Source: Chaetomidium leptoderma (lineage: Eukaryota > Ascomycota > Sordariomycetes > Sordariales > Chaetomiaceae). Taken from it: 64,000 nt of DNA. The position numbers and the translations under genes were made by a program. Positions 55,199-64,000 of this stretch are shown piece after piece. Within the stretch, counting starts at the first letter, position 1, and each line of letters opens with the position of its first letter. A model generated the notes under the pieces. It was not told the origin of the DNA, did not search any database, and saw only the letters and a list, made by a program, of their open reading frames with translations. Location of the stretch: NCBI GenBank assembly GCA_033296705.1, contig MU856855.1:144409-208408 (forward strand), given 5' to 3'.

Positions 55199-57023
55199 AT
55201 GCTCTCCCCATTACTCATCGGCCTCTCCCTCGTCCTCCTCACCGTCCACACCCTCCGGCAAGCACTCACCTCACCACTTAATAAAATCCCGGGGCCGTGG
55301 TACGCCAAGTTCACATCACTAGTCTTAAAATGGCACGAGTTTCGGACAAATCGCACACGATACATCCATGACTTGCATCTGCAGTATGGGCCATCTGTAC
55401 GCATCGCTCCGAGCGAGGTCGCCTTTGCCTCGGCGGCAGCGGTCAAGGAGATCTACTGCTCGGGCGGTAGTGGTTATGATAAGACGGAATTTTATAACCT
55501 GTTCAAGGTCTATGGGAGGAGGTACGTATATTCCCCTGACCTAGGGGCCAGGGGGAACATTTTGAGCTGATGATGCTTGGCGTAGAACCATGTTCACGAC
55601 CTTGAACAAGGACGACGTGCGTTTCCCCGTAGAAAGAAAATTGAACACATTGCCCCTGATGAATCTGACACCATCAAATGTTATCAGCATGCAAAGAGGA
55701 AACGCATTCTCGCGGACCGCTACGCAAACACCAACATTGTCCGCCCGCAATCCCTTGACGGCATTGCTGAGCGGGCCGGCAATTTCGTCAACAGGTGCTT
55801 CCAGTCCGTGGGCGGAAGCCTGGATCTCTATGTACGTTTTCCTCGGTGATATTACCCGATACACGCTGACAACCCTAGATATGTAAGTGCCCGCTAAGTT
55901 GCTAACTCTACTCCAGCAGAACTAACTCAACCATTGTACTAGGTCTTCACTCATACGCCTTCGATTGCGTCACCCACCATCTGTTCCATCCCCACGCCAC
56001 CGACTCGCTTCTGAGCAGCAAGGACGAAGAGATCATGCGCGAGGTGACGTTTGACGACAGTCTGCAGAGTGAGTACATGTCAAGGCAGTCATCAGCAGCA
56101 CTCACTCTCCCTGACATTTCCTAGACCGGCTGCTCCAGTTCTACTGGCCGACTGGACACAAACTCTTCGGCAAGATCCTCTACCTTTTTGCAAAGCCGCG
56201 GGAAACACCGCTGGCGGACGGCTTCGTCCTCGATACGTGCGCCCAGACCGACGCGGCGCCGTTCACGCTGCTCAACCGCCTCCAGGGCCCCGATTACAAC
56301 CTCGACAATTTGGATATTGCGGCCGAGTGCCTCGACCACATGGCCGCCGGCATCGACACGACGGGCGACGCATTATGCTTCCTAATGTGGGAGCTCTCGC
56401 AACCGGCATCGATCCGGTACCAAAAGAAACTCCAAGACGAGCTCCTCGCCAACCCGGGAGCGAGCTTCGACAGGCTACCGTACCTCGACGCGATCGTGAT
56501 GGAAGGCCTGCGGTGTTTCCCCGCCATCCCCATGTCGCTCCCCCGCTACGTGCCCCCCGGAGGCCGCACCATTGACGATTTCTTCGTGCCGGGAGGTACC
56601 ACCGTCAGCTGCCAGGCCTATTCGGTGCAGAAGATGGACCAGACCGTGTTCCCGGATCCGAACACGTTCAAGCCCGAGCGGTGGTTGGACCAGCCCAACA
56701 AGGGCGATGCCGAGAGGAAGAGGCTTTTCTTTGCCTTTGCGAATGGTGGACGGGGTTGCGTTGGCAAACAGTACGTTGCTTTTGCTGCCTTACAATCGTG
56801 TGACATATCTATCCAGCAGGACGATTTGCTGACGTTGCGGCACAGCCTGGCGCTCGCCGAGATGAAGATGCTGCTTCAGGCTGTGTATTCCAGGTTTACC
56901 ACACTCCCGGACGCCACCATGCGGCCTGAGGAACTGGAGATGTCGGACCAACTGATCTCGTCGCGCCCGGCGGGGCAGAGGTGTCTGCTTCAGTTTGCGC
57001 CCCTGGAAGTGGTGAATACCTAG
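55199..57023 (+). CDS. Cytochrome P450 monooxygenase
   Basis: Seven exons, join(55199..55521, 55586..55616, 55688..55831, 55879..55882, 55943..56068, 56125..56770, 56846..57023), give 483 residues. The N-terminus is a membrane anchor (LSPLLIGLSLVLLTVHTLRQ) followed by a PGPWYAK hinge. The I-helix has AAGIDTTGD, the K-helix ExxR is EGLR, PERW is in TFKPERWLD, and the haem loop is FANGGRGCVG, fitting FxxGxRxCxG with the Cys ligand. Exon 4 is a 4-nt micro-exon (ATAT) bounded by CCCTAG and GTAAGT. It is needed to join DLY to CLHSYAFDCVTHHLF in frame. Substrate unknown. No polyketide, terpene or peptide synthase gene is nearby, so it is not part of an obvious metabolite cluster. Confidence 0.92.
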
Positions 57024-58500
57024 TGAAAAAAGTAGGAAGGGAGCTGGCGTTGGTGTGGGCGTCGGCCACTCATCATATGCCAGCAAACCCGTGGGCGTAC
57101 AGACAAAGCAAAGGAGTCGCCGTGCCACAAACTCACCCCACGGGGGCGCAGGACTGGCTGCTTCCCGCTCGGAGGGAAATCATGGAAGGGACACCAGCCG
57201 AACGGACACTACGAATAGAAAACCGACTTGGATTAACCATGCTAAATGGAAACAGCCAAGCAGCACTGGGCGGGTGATCTGATCTTGAGGAAAATCAGGG
57301 CAAAGCAGATCCCTCGAACCATTCATCAGTTGGGCGTTGGGGCGGGGCTGTCATTGTGTTTCGAGTCCATGGATCCTTGTGGCACATGGCTGCAAGGTCT
57401 GACCAGGCTCGCCTAGGCTAGAAAATGTATGTACCTTCGTAAGCATTGTGTTGTTGTCTTCCCAGCTGCGCACAATATGAAATTGGTCCCAAGGAGGCAG
57501 AAAGAACGAGTCAAGGGTAAACATTTTGCGGTGGCCAAGAGGGCAAAGAAGTGCCCGGCGACGGACATAGCCGCTGGGCCCGAGTCAGAAAGGGCCTGGG
57601 CGGAGTCGCGGGGGGGCGAGTTCCCCTGTCAGACTCTGCACTGCTTCCAGCGGGATGGGGCAACGAAGCCCCGGTCTTAGCGCGGCTGCCTCAGGCCTAG
57701 ACCCGCTTGTGTGCCTGATTTCGACCTTCTCCACCAAACCTCTCGGCTTCCATGTGCATTTCTCAGCGCTTCCCTTCTGCACTAAAGAAAACTTTCTCGG
57801 ACAATCCACATTCTCCGCAATCATTAAAAGCCAACCCGCCCCCCAATTCCGTCGTCTTTTGGGACTTTCCAAAGCGAGTCCACAGAGCCTTTTCAACTTC
57901 ACCAGCATATCTCTCTACAACCCTCCGTTACCCCGTCCGTCACTGGGCAGTCAAAACCCTCCGGTTCCACCCCCAACTCGGGCGCCTCCGCAACATTCAA
58001 AACCCTGAGCATCGCAAAGGCAAAAAAAAATATTGCACATTTGACCGGCCGTCAAGCAGCAAAGTTTCTCTCCTCTGCCATCGACCCGGCCTCGCCGACA
58101 GGAACAATACAACACCCAGGCTCAATACGCAGCAAAAGCGTTGTTTATGTATCAGCACGATCAGGACTCCGTCTTCCGACACACTCCCCCGCTCGAGCTG
58201 CGTCCGTTTCGCATAGCGCGGAAACCTTGTATTCCCAACATCAGTTCTGACGGCTGAAGGACCCCCGAGTCGTCGTCTTCCAGCGTTAATGCACGCCACC
58301 GACTGTCACCAGGTCTACCCTATGTCAGCGCCTCCCTCCCACAACTGACGCTCAGTCTCGCTTCGCCCTTCAAATCGTCGCCCTCAGTCTGCTCCGCTAG
58401 ACCCCTCGCAAACCGCCGCAACGTCCCCTCTGTTAAGGTCACGTTCACTCTAATCCAACAAACCGCTCTCAAGCGCTCAACAACCGTCAACACCGCAATC
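57024..58500. other. Intergenic upstream of eIF5
   Basis: 1.48 kb. Open frames between 57.4 and 58.3 kb on both strands lack family resemblance. The last 250 bp are C-rich leader sequence. Confidence 0.5.
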
Positions 58501-59833
58501 ATGGCTTCCCTCGTCAACGTCCGCCGCGATGAGAGCGACCCCTTCTACCGCTACAAGATGGAGCGTATCCAGACCAAGATTGAAGGCAAGGGCAACGGCA
58601 TCAAGACCGTTATTATCAACCTGACCAGCGTCGCTCAGTCGCTGGCTCGCCCGGGCTCCTACTTGATCAAGTACTTCGGCTTTGAGCTGGGCGCCCAGAC
58701 CAACCTTGACCCCGCCGACGACCGCTGGATCATCAACGGCGCCCACGAGGCCGTCAAGCTCCAGGAGCTCCTTGACGGGTTCATTTCCAAGTTTGTGCTC
58801 TGCAAGAAGTGCAAGAACCCCGAGACCGACGTCCACATCAAGGACGGTCGCATCACGCTCGACTGCAAGGCCTGTGGCCAGCGCTGCGACGTCGACCTGC
58901 GCCTCAAGCTAAGCGGTTTCATGCTCAAGAACGTGCCCAAGAAGACCAAGCTGGACAAGGCCGAGCGCCGTGCGGCCCGCAAGGCTAAGCAGAATGGCAA
59001 GGGCGAGGAGAACGGCTCCGGAGGCGATGACAACTCCGACATGGCGTCGCCCAACGGCGACGACAACGGCATTGAGAGCGACGACGACGCCCTGACCCGC
59101 AAGATCAAGACCGAGGCTCAGATCCTCGAGAACAAGGCGGTCGAGATCAAGGACGACGATTGGGCGGTCGACATGAGCGAGGAGGCTGTCAAGGCTCGCC
59201 AGCAGCAACTCCCTGGCGAGTTCAAGCAGAAGCTCGTTCTGAATGGCGAGGACGAGGACGAGGACGTCGAGGGCGGTGGCAACACCGTCTACGACCAGCT
59301 GGGCACCTGGATTCAGGAGCAGACCGAGCAGAAGGGCGGCGTTGTCAATGTTGACGACATTGACATCTATGTCAAGGCCAAGGAGCTGGGCATCGAGTCC
59401 AAGCACCGCACTGTTCTCGTGCTCGTGCAGACCATCTTTGACGAGAACATTTGCGCCCAGATTGGCAAGCGTGCCCCGATGCTGAAGAGGGTATGTTTTT
59501 TTTTTTTAAGTCTACAACAAACATAGGATGCTAACTGTTTTTGGCTAGATGATCACATCTGAGCGTCACGAGAAGGCCTTCCTTGGCGGCACCGAGCGCC
59601 TCGTCGGCCAGCTCAGCGAGGAGGGCACGGACATGTACGACAAGGTCGTCAAGATCCTGCAGCTCTACTACCACCACGACCTCATCACCGAGGAGCTCAC
59701 CATCAAGTGGGGCTCCAAGGCTTCCAAGAAGTACGTCGACTTGGCTACTTCCAAGAAAGTCCGCAAGGCCGCCGAGCCCTTCATCAAGTGGCTCCAGGAG
59801 GCCGAGGAGGAGTCCGACGACGACGACGAGTAA
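58501..59833 (+). CDS. tif5: Translation initiation factor eIF5
   Basis: Exons join(58501..59490, 59549..59833) give 424 residues. The N-terminal domain contains VNVRRDESDPFYRYKM with the Arg17 GAP finger (Arg15 in human eIF5), KIEGKGNGIKTVIINL and the zinc ribbon CKKC...CKAC (residues about 101-124). An acidic/basic linker follows (KKTKLDKAERRAARKAK), then the W2/MIF4G-like HEAT domain with the AA-boxes and Trp-rich end FIKWLQEAEEESDDDDE. eIF5 stimulates GTP hydrolysis by eIF2 at start-codon recognition and scaffolds the preinitiation complex. The 58-bp intron begins with GTATGT, has a long T run, and ends GCTAG. Confidence 0.97.
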
Positions 59834-60910
59834 GCCTCGCGCCGTTGCGACAGTGCAGTGCAGTCATTGCTAGGCACATACATGCTTTTCAGATTGATAT
59901 TCCAACACACATCATCACACTTGGCTTCTTTGGAGGGTAATAGCAGAAAATCGCCTCTCTTAATCATGGCTCCTTTCTCGACAAATGTCCGGGATCGAGG
60001 TCCTGTCATCACATACATTTTGGTGGTCTACAGAAAATGGGGCTTGCTTGATTGTATGCTAGTTTGCTTTATGTTGGCGCCGAGGAATTAGTTACGATGC
60101 AATCCACTCCATCATGCGCAACTAACTATGTACATTGACTGCTGTCTCCTGTGTGATGGTGTTTGGGCTCCTCATCCCTGTAGCTCAGTATCCAGTACAT
60201 GCATACCGTTGAGCACTCTTCTCAAAAGTTCTCGACGGCGGCAGCGCCTGAAGACAGCCAAAGAGGCACGGAGTCGCCAGATCGAGGATGCCAACCAATT
60301 ACGCGATATGATTGTATTTATTTATTTGTACATGGTCCATAATACAGTCAACCCTTTGCTACCCTCCCAATTCCATTAATAAACCGACATTGCAATCCCC
60401 TGATGCTTCTCCTCCCAGCCCGCTCGTTCGCGTCTCAGCAATAAACAACTGCCAAAACTGCTGGCCGGGAATCGTGGGACCTTCTTCTCTCTCTGTCAAT
60501 AAAAATCGAGCGGAATCCGCCACAATAACCCATAAACCCCGAGCTGCTGAACCGGTTTATCTCTCTTCCTCCAACAATTATCCCCTACCGTGGTGGTAGT
60601 GAACAAACACCATCCGCCGTCCAAACGCTTTCCCTCCCGAGGTATATACAAACCAAGTCCTGAACCCCCCGCACAAACAAACCCGTGAAACCACCAACTT
60701 AAGTGAGTGACTGAGTGAGTGCCAAGCAGTCAGTCATCAATCAGCAGCAGGAAAACCCAACCTTCCCACACCACCCCCCACGCAACCTGATACAAAGCCT
60801 ACTTTACTGCTAGGGCAAAAACTAGCCCAACTCGAGCAGCAAACAAAGCAAGCAACCAACCAACCAACCAGACAGGTATGTAGGCACCTAGGCAAGGTAG
60901 TTCAGTTCTT
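59834..60910. other. Intergenic, converging 3' ends of eIF5 and the WG-repeat gene
   Basis: 1.08 kb. Short GAGT-type repeats lie at about 60703-60722 and CCAA-type repeats at about 60854-60871. No gene seen. Confidence 0.5.
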
Positions 60911-63220
60911 TTACCAAGTACCCCCCCCAGCCCCAGACTGAGCAGCAGTGGGATCACCCCACCCTCCCCCTCCTCCTCCTCCACCACCACCGCCGCTCCA
61001 ATCGTCGTTGTTGGCACCACCACCACCACCGTGGTTGTGGCCGTCCTTTTTGGGAGGAGACCAGCTACCTGGCATGCTGGTGGTTGGGTCGGGACGGAGG
61101 TTGGGGGAGGGGGTTTTGTGGGGTTTGTTTTGGTTGTCGTTGTTTTCCCAGTCGTTATTGTTGTTGTCGTCGTCGTTGCTTCCGTTGTTGTCATTGTTAT
61201 TGTCGTTTCCGCCCCAGTTGTTGTTGTTGCTGGTATCGTTGTTATCATTGTTGGTATCGTTGTTGTTGTTGTCACCACCCCAGTTGTTGCTGGCATCGTT
61301 GTTGTCATTGTTGTTGGTGTTGTCGTTGCCACCCCAGTTGTTGTTGGCATCGTTGTTGCTGTTGCCATTGTTGTTTCCCCAACTGCTGCCGTTGTTGTTG
61401 TTCCCGCTGTCTTGGCCGCCCCAGTTGCTATTGGCCTTGTTGCTGTTGTTGCCATTACCGCCATTGTGACCACTGCTGTTGTTGTTTTGGTTGCCCGAGT
61501 TGGAGCCGCCGCTCTTGCTCTTGACGCTTGGGAGCTTTACCCAGGTGGTTGCGGGGGTGGCCCACTGCACGCCGCTCCCCTTTGCGAACTTGTGCTCGCC
61601 CGAAGGCTTCTTGTTTCCGTCGCCCCGATTGGAATGCTGCTTCTCCTTGCCATCCGCCTTCAAGTGGCCGCCAAGAAGCGGGCTGAGGGAGAAGCCTTCA
61701 CGTCGCAGGGCCTCAGCAGTGATAGGGCTGCCCGGTATGCCAGAGACTCCGGCTGGTCGCTGTGAGGCGCTGCCATACGGCGGCGGCGCTGGTGGCGGGA
61801 ACGGCCCGTACGGGTGAGCCCAGGCCGGGTGCGGCGGGTGAGTCGATTGCGAGGGAGGAGGCGGCGGAAAGCCCGGTGGAACTGGGGGACCGCTTGGTTG
61901 ACGACCGTGCATCGCTTGCGGCTCGGGCATCGGTCCCCAACCCGGGGCTGGATACTGTGGACCACCCGGGACTGGATACTGTGGACCAGGGCCACCCGGC
62001 GGATAAGAGGGGCCGTAGGGGTAGCCCCAGTAGGGCCCGTGGTAGACTCGACAGACGTTCTTGTCGTTGTCAAAGTAGGCATTAGGAGGGGCGTCCCGGG
62101 CCGGGTCCTCGACCACATGCTCCATCTTGAGGTTGCGCTCGCGGACGGGCATGATGAGATGCGGGTGGGCCCCTGACTCTGCCTTCTTTGACCCGGTGTT
62201 CTTGTCCTCTGCCTTGTCTCCCTTTTCTCCCCCCTCTTTACCCTCCTCTGGTTTCTTCTCATTCTTCTTCGCCTCGGGTTCCTTTTTGCTGTCCTCTTGA
62301 GCCTTCTCCTCGTTCTTCTCCTTGCTATCCTTGGAGGAACCGTTGCCATTTTTCTTCCCCTCCTTGGGCGGCTCCGGCTCGGACTCTGTGGCAGACTCCG
62401 CCGTGGACGAGGCGTTGCCCTTCTTTTTGTTTTTCTTCTTGTTCTGCTTCGGCGGCTCGGGCTCAGACTCGGTCGCCGTCTCGCTCTCCGAAGTTGCATC
62501 GCCGGCCGATGTGTCGGTTTCAGCCTCTGCCTCTGTCTCCTCTTTCTTCGACACTTTCTTGCTTGAAGCGGCCTTCCCTTTGCCCTTGTCCTCTGCGCCA
62601 TTCTTCTTCTGGCCCGCCTTGTCATCTGCGCCTGGCGGGGCCTCGCTGCTCTTGCCGCTCTTGGTAATCTCGTCCATCTTCGCCAGCAGCATCAGCCCGG
62701 CCACGCAGCATGCGCAAGCACAGTTGTGGTGCTTCTTCGTGTCAGGCTCGGAGTTGTCATCGCTGCTTGCCTCGCTCTCTGCGGCCTCGGGCTTCTTCGC
62801 CTTCTTTTTGGCCCTCTTCCGTTTGGGCTTAGGCTTGGGTTCTTCCTCACTGCTGTCGTCCTCGCTGGACTCAACACTAGAGTCGCCGGCACTCGACTCT
62901 TCCGACGATGCTTCCGATGAAGCGTCAGAAGACGCCTCCGAGGACGAAGGCGCGCGCGACTTCTTCAGAGCGGACTTGAGCGGTTTGTCTTTGAACGTCA
63001 CCCTCTTCCCCTCCGAGGGAGCGGGAGTCTTGGGCTTTTTGGACTTCTTGCGCTTCCTAGCAGGCCTGTTGCGCGGGTAAGTGACAGTGATGGAGTCGGT
63101 GTCGGTCTCATCGTCGGTGGACAGTTCGAGCCGGAAGGACTCCCGTCTGGAAGGCTGTTTCTTCTTTCCCTTTGTGAGGTTCTGGCCGACAATCCATTCA
63201 AACACCGAATGCGGAGGCAT
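60911..63220 (-). CDS. Asn-rich WG-repeat protein with an RVxF motif, function unknown
   Basis: A single exon from the ATG at 63220 encodes 769 residues; the open frame extends 20 codons upstream but without another ATG. Residues 1-18 (MPPHSVFEWIVGQNLTKG) look folded. KRVTF (72-76) is a perfect RVxF protein-phosphatase-1 docking motif. A Ser/Glu and Lys/Arg-rich middle follows, with a Cys cluster NCACACC (166-172) before a short hydrophobic stretch. Residues about 380-520 are Pro/Tyr/Gly-rich. The C-terminal 200 residues are Asn/Gly/Asp-rich with WG at about residues 600, 614, 629, 647, 669 and 754, plus isolated Trp in DWEN, GSWSPP and DDWSG. Low-complexity Asn-rich proteins often form condensates. 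WG/GW repeats are Argonaute-binding hooks in RNA-silencing proteins. No known family is recognised. Confidence 0.75.
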   Translation of the reverse strand: MPPHSVFEWIVGQNLTKGKKKQPSRRESFRLELSTDDETDTDSITVTYPRNRPARKRKKSKKPKTPAPSEGKRVTFKDKPLKSALKKSRAPSSSEASSDASSEASSEESSAGDSSVESSEDDSSEEEPKPKPKRKRAKKKAKKPEAAESEASSDDNSEPDTKKHHNCACACCVAGLMLLAKMDEITKSGKSSEAPPGADDKAGQKKNGAEDKGKGKAASSKKVSKKEETEAEAETDTSAGDATSESETATESEPEPPKQNKKKNKKKGNASSTAESATESEPEPPKEGKKNGNGSSKDSKEKNEEKAQEDSKKEPEAKKNEKKPEEGKEGGEKGDKAEDKNTGSKKAESGAHPHLIMPVRERNLKMEHVVEDPARDAPPNAYFDNDKNVCRVYHGPYWGYPYGPSYPPGGPGPQYPVPGGPQYPAPGWGPMPEPQAMHGRQPSGPPVPPGFPPPPPSQSTHPPHPAWAHPYGPFPPPAPPPYGSASQRPAGVSGIPGSPITAEALRREGFSLSPLLGGHLKADGKEKQHSNRGDGNKKPSGEHKFAKGSGVQWATPATTWVKLPSVKSKSGGSNSGNQNNNSSGHNGGNGNNSNKANSNWGGQDSGNNNNGSSWGNNNGNSNNDANNNWGGNDNTNNNDNNDASNNWGGDNNNNDTNNDNNDTSNNNNWGGNDNNNDNNGSNDDDNNNNDWENNDNQNKPHKTPSPNLRPDPTTSMPGSWSPPKKDGHNHGGGGGANNDDWSGGGGGGGGGGGWGDPTAAQSGAGGGTW

Positions 63221-63688
63221 TGTAATGTCGTGCTTGATGAATCGGACTGAGATGATACGTCGGGGGTACCAATTGACCACGGGAGGATAGGTTACCGGTA
63301 TCCCAATGCCCTGACGCCCACGAGGATTCGAGCCGAAAACCAGTGGATTGTGGTTGGGATCTCGGTCGGGTTGGAGGAGGAGAGCAAGACCCTCGGAGGT
63401 TGCGAGAAAGGAAAGAGATACTCAAACCGCAATATCTGCACGGGGACAGTGGGAGCCTAGCCTCGCAGCATCAATTGATGGCTAGACAAGAAGAAATGAA
63501 ATGACTATTTCCCACAACGAAAACCGTGAAGTTGTGTTAATGTTGTGGGTGCAGAAAAATGCGTCGCTTGATCGCGAAAAGTCGCAGGCGCAGCGCAGCC
63601 CACCAGGATTAACAACTGCCAGGAAAAGAAATATCGTCGCAGCGACACACCACCCCCCAAGCAAACCCGCCGCCCGCCTCGGCGACGC
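63221..63688. other. Intergenic, no gene seen
   Basis: 468 bp between the WG-repeat gene start and the stop of the last partial gene. No motif recognised. Confidence 0.45.
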
Positions 63689-63904
63689 TCACAGCTTTGC
63701 CCTCTCCTTCAGCTCATGCTCCTCCCACGCCCTGTTAGTCCTCGTATTCCTCCAGAACCCCCAAACCGCCAAAGCGGCCGCGGCCGGCGGGCACGCCCAC
63801 AGCAACCAACTCCACCACCGGGGACTACACCTGTCAATCTCATCCATCACCCTCCTCACCTCAGCCGCCAGCTCCTCCCTCCCGGCATCATTCCAAACCA
63901 CCAC
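63689..63904 (-). CDS. 3' end of a small membrane protein, 5' end lost in the C run
   Basis: About 70 residues are readable on the minus strand, ending at a stop at 63689. A helical, charged part (REELAAEVRRVMDEIDRCS) precedes one membrane span (WWSWLLWACPPAAAALAVWG), and the tail is basic/acidic (RNTRTNRAWEEHELKERAKL). The start codon is not visible because the frame runs into the poly-C/poly-G tract. I do not recognise the family. Confidence 0.45.
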   Translation of the reverse strand: MVVWNDAGREELAAEVRRVMDEIDRCSPRWWSWLLWACPPAAAALAVWGFWRNTRTNRAWEEHELKERAKL

Positions 63905-63909
63905 CCCTC

Positions 63910-63910
<1 letters not shown>

Positions 63911-63944
<34 letters not shown>

Positions 63945-63945
63945 T

Positions 63946-64000
<55 letters not shown>
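63911..64000. repeat. C homopolymer of about 90 bases at the window end
   Basis: The last 90 bases are all C apart from two T at about 63945-63946. This is poly-G on the minus strand. A run of this length at a sequence edge is more likely an assembly or two-colour-chemistry sequencing artefact than native DNA. Confidence 0.85.

Noticed and set aside
55199..57023. Secondary-metabolite cluster around the P450
   Set aside because: Neighbours are a small Cys-rich gene, a broken gene and eIF5; no synthase, transporter or cluster regulator is present.
60948..61765. Plus-strand open frames made of Val/Leu/Cys repeats
   Set aside because: They are the reverse complement of the Asn/Gly/Asp codon repeats in the WG-repeat gene; their repetitive composition follows from that.

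Overview
This window is nuclear DNA of a filamentous ascomycete (Pezizomycotina). It is probably a Sordariomycete, perhaps of the order Sordariales; that placement is inferred from gene content and architecture, not from a search. The genes are compact and GC-rich, and most are cut by short introns of about 47-98 bp with GT-AG ends, CTAAC/CTGAC-type branch sequences and CAG/TAG acceptors. Gene ends are spaced by pyrimidine-rich UTRs. I rebuilt exon-intron structures by hand, and every complete model given here sums to a multiple of three with a single terminal stop.

Layout, left to right. 0-13 kb: the 3' end of a probable NOP2/Sun-type RNA methyltransferase, a relic fragment of a gene whose larger relative lies at 53.4 kb, a GH47 alpha-1,2-mannosidase, an EBP-type sterol isomerase, the splicing factor Cwc15, an APH-like phosphotransferase, the exosome subunit Rrp45, the Arf-like GTPase Arl3, and a multi-pass membrane protein carrying two AT-hook motifs. 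14-27 kb: a low-complexity protein with a PPPY motif, an MTH1187/Ecm15-type thiamine-binding-fold protein, a CCDC47-family ER protein, haspin kinase, a 2.75 kb gene-free stretch, and a secreted large-subunit catalase, followed by a Pol III-like intergenic element. 27-42 kb: an ENT nucleoside transporter, inositol-pentakisphosphate 2-kinase (Ipk1), the ERMES subunit Mdm34, the YEATS protein Yaf9, Coq11, Syf2 and Tti1. 43-64 kb: an amino-acid permease, an Ark/Prk (NAK) kinase, a DUF1749 alpha/beta hydrolase, a small secreted Cys-containing protein, a frameshifted gene of unknown function, a 63-residue Cys-rich protein, a cytochrome P450, eIF5, a large Asn-rich WG-repeat protein, and a truncated gene running into a 90-bp C homopolymer.

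Most of the window is core housekeeping: RNA processing (Rrp45, Cwc15, Syf2, eIF5, the methyltransferase end), chromatin and signalling (haspin, Yaf9, Tti1, Ipk1, Ark kinase), and organelle or lipid biology (Mdm34, Coq11, EBP, CCDC47, Arl3). Many pairs are divergent and share promoters (GH47/EBP, APH/RRP45, IPK1/MDM34, YAF9/COQ11, SYF2/TTI1). No secondary-metabolite backbone gene accompanies the P450, and I see no intact transposon.

The most unusual items are the Asn-rich protein with regularly spaced WG motifs plus an RVxF PP1-docking motif (60.9-63.2 kb), a 4-nt micro-exon in the P450, a GC-AG intron in the permease, several stop-free introns of length divisible by three, AT-hooks in a polytopic membrane protein, the A-box/B-box/T5 element near 26.8 kb, and the broken gene family at 1.0 and 53.4 kb.
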